Shown here: piece after piece, positions 11,550 to 21,540 of the stretch
Position numbering within the stretch: position 1 is the first letter of the stretch
Layout of the letters: every line of letters begins with the position of its first letter
Source: Panopea generosa
Lineage: Eukaryota > Mollusca > Bivalvia > Adapedonta > Hiatellidae
Reading direction: 5' to 3'
DNA: 64,000 nucleotides
Assembly (NCBI GenBank): GCA_029582155.1
Contig: CM055896.1
Coordinates: 30,144,373 to 30,208,372, forward strand
The notes under the pieces: generated by a model
Told to the model about the DNA's origin: nothing
Seen by the model: the letters and a program-made list of their open reading frames with translations, nothing else
Databases searched by the model: none
Translations under genes and position numbers: made by a program

Positions 11550-11815
11550 TTTTAGCTCACCTGAGCCAAAGGCTCACAAATGAGCTATTGTGATCGCCTG
11601 GTGTCCGTCGTCTGTCGCCCGTCGTCCGTCTTAACTTTTAGCTATTAACAACTTCTCCTCTGAAACCACTAGGCCAATTTTGATATAATTTCACAGATAT
11701 GTTCCTTGGGTGACTCTCTACCAATGTTGTTCAAACCATCTTGATTCGTCAAAAAAACATGGCAGCCAGGGGGTGGGTTAGTTTTGATGTCAAGTTACTT
11801 CCCCTGTTTTGTCTG
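11550..11815 (+). repeat. Interspersed repeat starting TTTAGCTCACCTGAGCC
   Basis: Starts with a compact palindromic head (GCTCACCTGAGCCAAAGGCT) and a GTCCGTCGTCTGTCGCCCGT run, followed by AACTTCTCCTCTGAAACCAC. I recognise this as a repeat type often seen in bivalve genomes; its mechanism is unknown to me. It interrupts the LINE at 9.7-11.5 kb and so is younger than that copy. The 3' boundary is uncertain. Confidence 0.65.
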
Positions 11816-12616
11816 TATATAGCAATTATTATAAGAAGAGGTAATAAACTCTTTAGTTACTACATTAGTTAACAAATACATACGCGCGTATTTACAAAAC
11901 ATGCTTAACCACTAGACCACTAAATATAATAATGATCTTTTTTCTTAAATACTTGTATTGTTTTTGTTTTTTTTGCTCAATAAATGGGTTTGGCATCGTT
12001 TTGATACTTAATTATCAATAGAGAAAATAAACATAAACAAAATATACTGGACAATACATGGTAAAGATGTTATGTACACCAATTTCAATAAGTGTTCACA
12101 CCTTCAAATGCAATCAATTATACATAAAACGAAAGTTTGAAATATTTTCTCATAATACTTGATTAATAATTAGTTTGAGATAATACATTTTTACAATAGT
12201 AATTAAGATATTAAGGATTTGGCATTGAGCATATGTGACAGCAGGTTTAACAAGAACTGACATGTTGCATTTGAAGATAAAATATAATAGAATATTTATA
12301 AATAAACTAAAACAGATTTCAACAGATATTTTCATAAAAATCACTCCATAATAATATTTCTCATCAAGGCATAACCGAACCAAATAAAGTAAACATAGAG
12401 ATGAACTGAACATAAGATTGCTTTTATGTTGCCTTTTTTTCCATATACCAGTTTAAATATTATACCAGAATTACAAAAATGTTTTTGACAATTAAATACT
12501 TCAAATAATAATTCATTGCAAGTTTAACTATCTTTAAATTACACTTGTATTATCACACCAATGCCGATCAAAATAGATGTATACTACCATGTATATTATA
12601 CTTGTGTGTTTTTCAG
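11816..12616. other. Intron sequence, nothing recognised
   Basis: AT-rich intron leading to the acceptor at 12616. No repeat copy or relic exon was identified. Confidence 0.4.
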
Positions 12617-12814
12617 GAGATATTGCTTTTGGTGAATATAGTCGGCACAAAGATAACATGAAGCCAACAAATTATTCATATTTGGCTAACGATGGCCTAC
12701 TATCAACATGTAGCAGAACATCGTTCACTAGTTACAAACCATGGTGGAGACTCTGGCTATCTCGGAAGGAAGTTATCACGAGACTTGTTCTTATCACAGA
12801 AACTGACAAAATAA
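12617..12814 (+). CDS. Receptor exon: lectin-like domain 1, N-terminal half
   Basis: Encodes 66 residues of an F-type-lectin/discoidin-fold domain: DIAFGEYSRH at the start, NDGLLSTCSRTSF in the middle, then KPWWRLWL and TRLVLITETDKI. The WWR block and the preceding 'dG...C' pattern are the hallmarks of F-type lectins, although the usual Asp after WWR-hydrophobic is Trp here. The acceptor is TTTTTCAG and the donor A|GTAAAG. It starts and ends in phase 1 and continues, after an 8-kb intron holding a Crypton and a satellite, at 20742. Confidence 0.85.
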
Positions 12815-13630
12815 GTAAAGTCATTTTATATTATATTGCTAAAGAAAATGAAATACACTTGCATGAGTAACAAAGAAAAATATATGTGAGTTACATAAAC
12901 CAGTGCTGATTTTACAATATATGTGTTGGGTAATGCATGAAATAATGCAAAGTTTTAAATATGATGATGTTATATCTATTTAATGTGATGCGCAGTTGAA
13001 ACATTCTTAATTGGTTAATAGAAATATGATGTGTACATAGCAATTTTTCGGCGATGTACGTCTGTTTGTTAATAATAAACGTTAAGAGCTGTAGCATTTG
13101 CTTGCATAATTACTTTGTGTTATACATCGTAAGGGTATATTAGTTTGCAGTGTAATGAAATCTTACAGTGACGTCCAGAAGAATTACATGGTTAGCATCT
13201 TAGAATGGCAGCTGTGTTTTGGCGAGTGTAAGCAAAGTAATGAATGCGACCCTTTAATTTTTGTATTCTATTTATCATGAAACACAGTAACTATAGTTTT
13301 CAATATTTTTCATTTAAAGGGTGAAAATAAATATATATAGTTTGTCAACGCGTTTCCCCATTAACAAAATACAGCAGTTAGCGGATGAATTTAAAGAATG
13401 ACATCGCGTGTGGGCAAATCACCTGCAGTAAAACAAATATCATTAGATAATCAATAGCTCTTGCCATACCGTTGATGTAATTCTGGTTCGCTACTTTTAA
13501 AATAATGTTACATCCCCAAAATCTAAATTTGCTGTTACTGTTGGGAGGAAGGATGTACGTATACTATTTTTGAAATAAATCAATTGATTTGATTCGATAC
13601 GTCGACTCTTAGCTAATTAAATTTTATCTT
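12815..13630. other. Intron sequence, nothing recognised
   Basis: AT-rich intron with no exon or dated repeat seen. Confidence 0.4.
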
Positions 13631-13634
13631 TTTT

Positions 13635-14730
13635 GATCCCCAAATTTTTTGGGTGGCATATAGTAATAGTCTGTTCGTCCGTCTGTCTAGTATTTCGTGT
13701 CTAACATGTAACTTTGTCATGCATAGATGGATTATATAAATACCTGCAATAAATGATCAACGTAACATGACGACGTGTAGCGCGTAACACACATACTCCC
13801 ATTTCAAAGGTCAAGGTCACAAATAAACTTTGTTTGACAACACCTTCAATCTATTTGAGATTTCGTGTCCGGTCTGTAACTTTGTTTCCTATGGATACAT
13901 TTAAAAAAATCACTTGGCTCAATTCATCAGCATGACATGACAATGTGTCACGAGTAAGGCCCATACCTGTACCTCAAAGGTGAAGGTCACACTTTGACTT
14001 TGTTTGACAAAAATTTTAAGTCTGTGTTAGATTTCGTGTCCGGCCTGTAATTTTGTCATGCAAAGATGAATTTTACAAATACTTGCAATAAATGATCAAC
14101 ATAACATGACGAAGTGTCGCGCGTAAGACCCACGCTCCAAATTCAAAAGTCAAAGTCACAATTTAACTTTGTTTGACGACACCATCAGTCTGTTTGAGAT
14201 TTCTTGTCCGGTCTGTTACTTTGTCACCAATAGATAAATTTCAAAAACACTTGGCTCAATTTATTAGCATGGCAAGACGATGTGTCACATGTAAGACGCA
14301 CACCCTTACCTCAAAAGTTAGGGTATCACTTTTTGACTTTGTTCGACAACACTGTGTGGGATTTCGTGTACTGGCCTGTAACTGTCATGCATAGGTGCAT
14401 TTTTTAAATACGTGTTACAAATGATCAATATAACATGACGGTGTGTCGCGCATAACACCCATACTCCAACTTTAAAGGTCAATTTCACTTTGTTTGACGA
14501 CACTTTTAGTCTGCTTGAGATTTCGTGTCTGGTCTGTAACTTTGCAACCTATGGATAAATTAAAAAGAACACTTTACCCAATTCATCATGATGACATGAC
14601 GTGTCAGGCGTAAGACCCACACCAGTAACTTAAAGGTCAAGGTCACACTTTGAGTTAGTTTGACAACATTTTGAGTCTGTTTGAGATTCATGTCCGGTCT
14701 TTAACTTTGTCATGCATAGATGGAGTTATT
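13635..14730. repeat. Tandem repeat of about 165 bp in two alternating types
   Basis: Begins with CCCCAAATTTTTTGGGTGGC and a GTTCGTCCGTCTGTC run. Units follow, each containing a variant of GAGATTTCGTGTCCGGTCTG and AAAGGTCAAGGTCACA. Units alternate between a GTCATGCATAGATGG/AATGATCAAC type and a CCTATGGAT/CTTGGCTCAATTCATC type, giving a higher-order period near 330 bp. About six to seven units are visible, each well diverged. Similar GTCAAGGTCACA arrays are common in bivalve genomes. Confidence 0.85.
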
Positions 14731-15570
14731 CATATTTACTACTTACTCTTGATATTCATTGATATACCGCTACCTATTATAAAATATATCGTTATTTTCA
14801 CAAACTATTTTGGGGCATGCGACACTTACCAGTGACATTTCTTGTTTTTTATTTAATAAACCAGATAGGATAAGTGTTTAACCTATGGAATTCGAATCAA
14901 AATCGAAAATGTGTACACAAAATTAATCCTTATATAACTATTACAAATACAGCAGAAATAACAAGATATTAATATGTTTTTTAAACGACGTCTTGTTTTT
15001 ACGAGGGGTAAGTTTAAGTTTATCCCTTAATACAGGGAAACGGTGTATTTACCATTAACTTTCGTTTTTCAGATCACAACTAGACGAAAAAAATTGGGTA
15101 TATTAGATTATGTTAGTCATCGTATGACGTAACATCTCATAATATCGTATCTTACCATGAACAATTAACGTCATTTCTATGTTCGTGCAAGTCGGGAAAT
15201 AGCTCGGCAGATTACGTACGAGAGAAAATGACATTATATAAGGCTAATATACCAAAAAAATATCAAATACTCAACAAATATTTTTTTTTTACTCTCTATC
15301 AATTTGTGTATTTACAAAATAATTCTGTTCTAACACTGCAATGATATTGACATGGTTGTGTCGGTTGATCATTTTATAACAAATCTGTCGTTTCATTAGA
15401 CAGTTTATGTGTAGTTTGTATCCGTAAATTAACGGTAGGTGAACAAGGGACATAACCAAATATAGTGTTTTTAATTGAAACCGAAATTTGTATTTCATTG
15501 TTGCTGCAAAAGTTTGTCTTTAGCTCAACTGAGCCTCTGAATCCGCTCATCCAATTTAAATAAAAAACAA
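14731..15570. other. Intron sequence, nothing clear
   Basis: AT-rich. A short TTTAGCTCAACTGAGCCTCT at about 15519 echoes the head of the repeat at 11550 but does not extend. No exon seen. Confidence 0.4.
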
Positions 15571-15815
15571 GGGTCCTACGTGGTCGAATGATCTAAGGTG
15601 CCGTCTCAAGATCACTAGCCTCTCACTGCTAAGGTCGTAGGTTCTAGTCCCGCTGGTTCCAAACACTTTATGTGAATATGTTTCGCAGTTACTTGCGGAT
15701 TGGCGGTGGTTCTGCTCAGATTCATTCTCTGAGGTCTTCCTTCACCAATATAACTAGATACGCCATATATTACCTAACATGTTTTGAAAATGGCGTTAAA
15801 CCCCATTAAATATTA
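15571..15815 (+). mobile_element. tRNA-derived SINE, family B
   Basis: The head reads GGGTCCTACGTGGTCGAATG, with a box B GTCGTAGGTTCTAGTCCC. The body has CAGTTACTTGCGGATTGGCG and GATTCATTCTCTGAGGTCTT. The tail, AATGGCGTTAAACCCCATTA, is a form common to bivalve SINEs. Differs from family A in head and body. Confidence 0.75.
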
Positions 15816-16428
15816 AACACCACGAGAATCCTGTGATGGTCCGCAATCCAAATAACTTGATTCGCTCGAAACTCTGAATGCCATAGTAACGAGGAAGACA
15901 GAACGTTAAAATAATCTCTTTTAAAGCCGGTGGTAAGATTTCAAAATAGTTTGATACAAATAAACAGTATGTGACCATTTACCTAAGCGGCTAAAATGAA
16001 ATTGTTCCGTTTTAAAACAAGTTACGGGTGAGCGGTATAAGGGCCATCGTGGCTCTCTTGTTTAATACTTAATTTAGTGAAGTATCGTTGTGAAACAAAA
16101 TTGTGATGCGACTTCGATTATTTCGTTAATGTTATGCATATGTGTGTATCTACCATGTAGACTCTGTCGTGTGCAAACTATGCAAAACTGATTATTACAG
16201 CTGGATGATTAGTACTTGTGTTTAGATAAACAAGCAAACTGACGCAATATTGTCCGTAAGGATTGAAATGGCACTTATAAACATTCCGTATATGTACGCG
16301 AAATAATTGTCTGTGCCAAAACGTAAATAGTGATATTACTGTTGATAAACCAATACATTATTAAATAGGCATCATGTCGCAATCACGAATAACTGTGTAG
16401 CTAAGGCGTTCATTTTCAATTCCTGAAG
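15816..16428. other. Intron sequence, nothing recognised
   Basis: AT-rich sequence between the SINE and the Crypton. It may contain Crypton 5' flank, but no terminal signal was identified. Confidence 0.35.
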
Positions 16429-16920
16429 TTGTTGAAATTGTTGGTTCGCTTCTTACGTCAGGCCATATATATTCTAAGATGTTATCTGCATAACACAATG
16501 GAGAGAAAGTTGGTCAACGAAGATTCATTTATTGATATATATATACGAGTGTTTAACATTTGTCTACGAGAATATTTTACCAAAACAAAAACAAGGTCAG
16601 ATATGTCACTATTTCAACGGTGGTTAGATGAAGCTGCCCCTGATCAAGCCGGCAGAGTAATTCACGAGATCGAACAAGGCACTTGAACCAGATCATTTTA
16701 TCTACGTGTTCGCATGAAGGATTGGGGAGAGTACGAGCCTGATACGTTAAAAGGTGTCAAAAAACAGCATAGACAGGTTTCATACTGAGAAACATTATGG
16801 ACTTAGTATACTCAGGAGTGATGAATTCAAGTCCAGGCCAAGAGGCGTCAATTGAGGAAGAAAAGGCTCGGCAGTAAACCAAATAGGACAGATCCAGTAA
16901 CAGATGACGAAGAGGCAGTA
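16429..16920 (+). pseudogene. Crypton recombinase, N-terminal part
   Basis: One frame runs from 16429 through a TGA at 16684-16686 and on to a TGA near 16785, reading TRSDMSLFQRWLDEA, IHEIEQ, and then GEYEPDTLKGVKKQHRQ. This matches the SAM-like core-binding domain of Crypton-type recombinases, where an 'E-Y-x-P-x-T-L' motif is standard. The next part (KRLGSKPNRTDPVTDDEEA) is in a shifted frame and ends at a GTAAGT, a possible intron of the element. Confidence 0.65.
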
Positions 16921-17507
16921 AGTAAATATAATTATTACATAATTTTTATATAGACATAGTTCAAATAAAAAAGCTGACCTGTAGATTCTATAAAATAAAG
17001 ATGGATATGCAAAATGTGCATGACTTTTTGGTTGTTTTATGTATTCATTTGATTATATTTACGAGTAAATGTATATTTCTTTCCTTTTTTCATTAATTTT
17101 ACTGATATTTTGTATTTGAATTAATGTATAACATATCACTGGGGAAAAAAATACTGCAAGCGAGATCCGAACGCTCATCCTTAAAGGTCAACTCGCATCC
17201 AAATTCTTGGCTCTACCAACATTCCCAAAGTCACTCACACATCATCTTGTTATTTAGTGTATTATATATATTATTATAAATAGGATTTCACGAATGTGTC
17301 CGTGATATAGGTCTACTATTGTATTCATGAATAGATGTAGACAGAACTATATCTTTTTTTCACTCATTTGACTGATATTAGTTGCTTAATTATTTTATCA
17401 CTGACGGCATGCACCAATGCTCGTTATTAAGCGTAATGAATCCATTGGTTGTCCCAAATGAGAAGGGTATACACTTTTATAAATTGTATTACTTGTAACA
17501 AACTGGG

Positions 17508-17813
17508 ATGTTTTCTTTCACTTCAGCTTTTATGGGAAAGCATACACCCACAACTCTGCAAAATGCAATCAGGTGGAGAAATAACTTTTTTGGATTTCGT
17601 GGACGCAATGAGCATCACAAAAATGAAGTGGGTGACATCTCTGTAGAGACGAATGTAGTGGCGAGTGGCAGTAGCGATAGCTCAGAGACGATACATAATT
17701 TTAAGGAACGTGACACTAAGACGAGAACAAATCCTGGGGATGAAAGATCTATGCGCCGAAGATATACGGGACACCAGACACACCGTAGCCATGGCATGTC
17801 AGGCTATTACTAG
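17508..17813 (+). pseudogene. Crypton recombinase, first catalytic block
   Basis: Preceded by TTTTCTTTCACTTCAG, a good acceptor that may close an element intron begun at about 16920. The frame reads HTPTTLQNAIRWRNNFFGFR, then GRNEHH, and NFKERDTKTRTNPGDERS. The Arg of RGRNEH corresponds to the first Arg of the R..H-x-x-R..Y set. After about 17760 the frame degrades (readable as TPDTP in another frame) and a stop follows. Confidence 0.65.
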
Positions 17814-18181
17814 AGTACACGCATAGGTAGCTTATCATTGTTGAATTTCTACAGCTTTTCTTAAATATCATGTGCAGGAAAATAAGATAATCTACCTTTA
17901 TTAATTTTAAAGTTAGCGAAAAAGTTTCATTTTTAAGTATAAATGTTCGTGCTTTAGTCATTGTTAACTTAGTTGACATGAATCATTCTTTAAAAAAAAC
18001 TTAAGATGATTAGTTCAAATTGAAAGTGCGCTTTGCTTAAACAGTAATTCCAAATATAAATAAGGTTTTTTCTTACATTGTTTTTTTATGGCAATATTTG
18101 AAATTATTGTAGATCTACTTATTTGATTTTTGTTCAACTTTAGAAGTTAGATATTAAAACTGAAATGTTCTTTATTGACTT

Positions 18182-18812
18182 TTGTTAATAAAGCCACTTG
18201 CCATGATTAAACCAGACTCACCATTTTACCTTCAGCCTATCGTGTCTAATGGAAAGGGGATAGTATGGTACAAGTGCAAACCATTAGGAGTTCATTCTCT
18301 ACGTTCCATCATGAAATCCATGATAGAAAATGCTGATCTTCCTTGGAGAAACAAACCATTCAGGGAGAAATACAACAATAAAGCGCCTAAGGGAAGCAGA
18401 CGTGGATGTTGTGGACCTCATGCAGTTGACTGGACACAAGCATACAGATAGCATCAACCATTATAGCTCAGTTACTTCAAAGAAACAGAAATAAATGTTG
18501 AATGTTTTAGTAACTGCATCCAGGTCATCGGCCTCCATGGATACTGTTGAAATTGCAACTAGTCTGCAACAACAACAACTGCAAGACATCTATGAACAGT
18601 TTAATGAGTTTCCTGATGACATGATTATTATACAATTCTTAGATACTGAGCTTGTTGCAACACAATACGAAGCAAATAAAACTGAAATTCAAAACGTCAC
18701 CAAAATGCAACCAGCTGAGAACCAAATTCTAGGCTTTCAGCATGCTTTATTTTCAGGTGCTAACATTTCAGGAGGAAATTTTACCATTTCGATAAATTTA
18801 ACTAACTTATGA
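18182..18812 (+). pseudogene. Crypton recombinase, catalytic C-terminal block
   Basis: The first part (18182-18345) gives SPFYLQPIVSN and VWYKCKPLGVHSL. After one frameshift near 18345 the frame starting at 18348 reads ETNHSGRNTTIKRLREADV, LMQLTGHKHTDSINHYSS. These hold the H-x-x-R (18357-18368), the TGH His (18435-18437) and the nucleophile Tyr (18462-18464). One TAA at 18492-18494 interrupts the frame, which then continues from 18495 to the true end at 18812. Only one frameshift and one stop separate this half from an open frame, so the insertion is not very old. Confidence 0.75.
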
Positions 18813-19180
18813 ATAACTAATATGTTCCCATGTATTCCAACACTCTTATGTTCAATACAAGTACTTTGTTTACTGAGGAGCTCGTAGCTATTACAAAACA
18901 ACTAAGAACGAGAATGGATATGTCCTTTTCAACAAGTTCTTGATGGAAACGACAGTATTTATTTTTTTTCAAAAACTGTACTCGAAAATTGAAATGATAT
19001 GATATCAAACAAATATAATACGACATTGCTGTGATTTGTTTCTTTTAAAAAGTGTTGCTTTAGTAGATTTTATATTGAATAGAATCTTGTTTACATTACA
19101 GACTGAGAATACTCATATTTTAAACCTGTTGTCATTTCAATATTTCATAATAAGATATAAGAGATTAAAGTATACATATA

Positions 19181-19984
19181 TATCTGAAAAGATCCCAAAA
19201 TTCGTAAATTCCGTTGTTGTGAGTATAATTATCCCCCTTTATGAAATTAAATATATATGAATTCACTGTATCTATATGATACAACGTGTTTATAAATATG
19301 TCCTTTGTATGGCATGTAAGTAGTCATGAATCCTTAACTGGATCCTACTCATATAAAGCTATCAGTTCATGTATATAAATTTGTCCACCTTGTCCAGATG
19401 TTTTGCATGTAATTCCATAGTATATTAGTCATGGTCGACAACAAATTTATTGGTTTGGCAGAGGCCTTGATATTGTATCTATGGTTTGCATTGTAGCTAG
19501 GCACACTCACCATAGTCTTGTCTGTACATTTATGTCTTGGTTATTCACAAATAATTATCGAAATATATATACTATGCATTGTGAATGAGCATCTGAAAAG
19601 ATCCCAAAAATCGTAAACTCCGTTTCTGTGAATTTAATTACCTCCCTTTATGAAATTAGACATATATGAATTCACTGTATCTATATGATCCAACGGGTTT
19701 ATAAATCTGTCCTTTATATAGCATGTGATTAGTCATGAATCCTTAACTGGATCTTACTCATATAAAGCTATCAGTTCATGTATGTAAATCTGTCCACCCT
19801 GTCCAGATGCGTTGCATGTAATTCCATAGTATATAAGTCATGGTCGCCACCAAATTTATTGGTTTGGCAGAGGCCTTGATATTGTATCTATGGTTTGCAT
19901 TGTAGCTAGGCGCACTCGCCGTAGTCTGGTCTGTACATTTATGTCTTGGTTATTCACAAATAATTATCTCCATATATATACTAG
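19181..19984. repeat. Direct tandem duplication, unit about 409 bp
   Basis: The segment 19181-19574 is repeated at 19591-19984 with scattered substitutions. Shared words include ATGAATCCTTAACTGGATC, AAAGCTATCAGTTCATGTAT and TTTGGCAGAGGCCTTGATAT. The last 85 bases, from TTTGCAT with TAGCTAGGCGCACTCGCCG onward, also occur alone at 52454-52540, so the unit contains or derives from a dispersed element. Confidence 0.9.
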
Positions 19985-20363
19985 TAAATATATATATTGG
20001 TAACAAGTCAGTAAGGAAAACTTGAATCGCTTTGTTATGCTTTCAGAATGATTGTATAGAGGACCTTTTAAAGTTAGATACGTATTCATTTTCTGTTTAA
20101 TCAAAACTCTGATAAATGGCTGTGATAAGCGAATTATATAAATATTAATATATTTAGTTAAGTAATGTTTAAAAGAACCATCTTTGATATTATCAAAAAT
20201 GTGATAAGCAGTTACTGTAAATTTCTATACATGTTATATTTTCATGTTTCTATGTTACTTAAAAATGACCATTTATCGAAATACATTGTATTAAAATTGT
20301 AGTATTTTTAATTTTAATTTGATATTGTGTTTCATGTGAAAAGAACTCGAGGGGAATAATAAA

Positions 20364-20484
20364 GGTCATTATACCGTTTACTGTACAATATGGATTTTTA
20401 TTGTACTCGTCCGATACAGATTTTCACCACAACATCGACTCGTACAATAAAAATCCATACTTTACAGTGAACTGTATAATAACC
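20364..20484. repeat. Foldback (inverted-repeat) element
   Basis: Left arm 20364-20410 (GGTCATTATACCGTTTACTG, then TATGGATTTTTATTGTAC) pairs with right arm 20436-20484 (GTACAATAAAAATCCATA, then CAGTGAACTGTATAATAACC), leaving a 25-base loop. Arms of about 47 bp with a few mismatches suggest a MITE-like element or a hairpin structure. It lies about 260 bp upstream of an exon. Confidence 0.85.
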
Positions 20485-20741
20485 TTATATTGTCGGATAT
20501 AGTTATCGATCATATTAACGAAAGAGGCCGAACATATTGGCAAAGATTAAAGAGTGCCAGATTTATTGAAATTTAAAGAAAGTAAAATTTCCCCTTTTTT
20601 CTCAGTATAGGTGTATTACACTCCTTCTGCATAATTCACCAGATCAATATGAATTCATACTGTCTTTCAAGATTAAATATAAGATAACATCAACTCTGCA
20701 TAACCATCTGGCGTTTAATCATATCTAATATATACTTGTAG

Positions 20742-20963
20742 GCAACTTCAAAAAGTTCAAAGTAACTGTCGAAGAAGTAGCTAATGAGACCACTCAAACA
20801 TCACATACCAGACAACAGACGTGTTACACTTATCCTAATATGAATCCTCCCAGTAAGACAATAGAAGTGACATGTGACCAACCGCTGATTGACAACCAAG
20901 TCAGGATCACGTTAGATGGCACTAGTACTCAACTTGTCATATGTGATATCAGGATCTATGGAG
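20742..20963 (+). CDS. Receptor exon: lectin-like domain 1, C-terminal half
   Basis: Follows the acceptor ATACTTGTAG and ends at the donor G|GTAACA, phase 1 at both ends. It has no ATG, as expected for an internal exon. It encodes 73 residues: FKKFKVTVEEV, a middle strand with RQQTCYTYPNM, and the closing strand LVICDIRIYGG, the standard end of this fold. The region that would carry the fucose motif of F-type lectins (Arg-x-Asp-x4-Arg/Lys) straddles the exon junction and reads TETDKI-S-NFKKF, so that motif is absent. It joins in frame to the second lectin-like domain at 28349. Confidence 0.85.
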
Positions 20964-21540
20964 GTAACACGTTTAAGTGTAAATACAATTCATCACAGGC
21001 ATAATTATTTACATTATTACCCACGTATAGGAACTTATAGATATAAGCAGTGAGATTTTAAAAATCGTTTGAATTTAAATGTAAAAAATGAATTAAAACA
21101 TTTTTTCGAAAATATAGAACTTCTTAATGTATTTAGAACTAAATATGACAATGCAACTTCATATCAGAAACAAAGAATATTGGTACTATAATGCATTGTC
21201 ATGTTTAACATTTCTCTGCGGAAGTTGATATGTTTTTTTATTATTTTTACTGACGTGTTGGTATTAAATGTAAATACGAGAAATGTCAAAGGGTATATTT
21301 TCTACTTAATATCCAACAAATTTTGTAAACCATAACGCTAGACAAAATAGAAAAGAAACAAAAATGTTATAAAGATTGTTTTGATATTGGTTTAAAGATA
21401 CACCGACATATTGGGAACCATTGTTTTAAACAACCCGTCTAGGAATTTGCTGTCATCATAGTTCGTAGCTGTAAATAATTGATTAAACCAACATTTTTAA
21501 CTAATGTTGAGTCAAACAACGAATAAAATATTTTCAGTTT
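20964..21540. other. Intron sequence, nothing recognised
   Basis: AT-rich intron. No repeat copy was traced. Confidence 0.4.

Larger units (their letters stand above)
16429..18812 (+). mobile_element. Crypton-like tyrosine-recombinase element, decayed
   Basis: A DNA transposon coding for a tyrosine recombinase of the Crypton/DUF3504 type, the family that also gave rise to host genes such as ZMYM2 and QRICH1. In order: a core-binding region (16560-16800: SDMSLFQRWLDEA, then GEYEPDTLKGVKK past one stop); a basic linker (about 16850-16915, including NRTDPVTDDEEA) followed by a donor-like GTAAGT; a segment from 17520 with FGFRGRNEH holding the first catalytic Arg and KERDTKTRTNPGDER; then 18200-18490 with WYKCKPLGVHSL, HSGR, TGH and INHY. 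A C-terminal piece (18495-18812) ends in SGANISGGNFTISIN. It lies in sense within the lectin-1 intron. Confidence 0.8.

Noticed and set aside
17150-17235. tRNA-like sequence in the Crypton
   Set aside because: Minus-strand box-like words (GGTAGAGCCAAG, GCGTTCGGATCTCGC) are present but no body or second copy was found; too weak to list.
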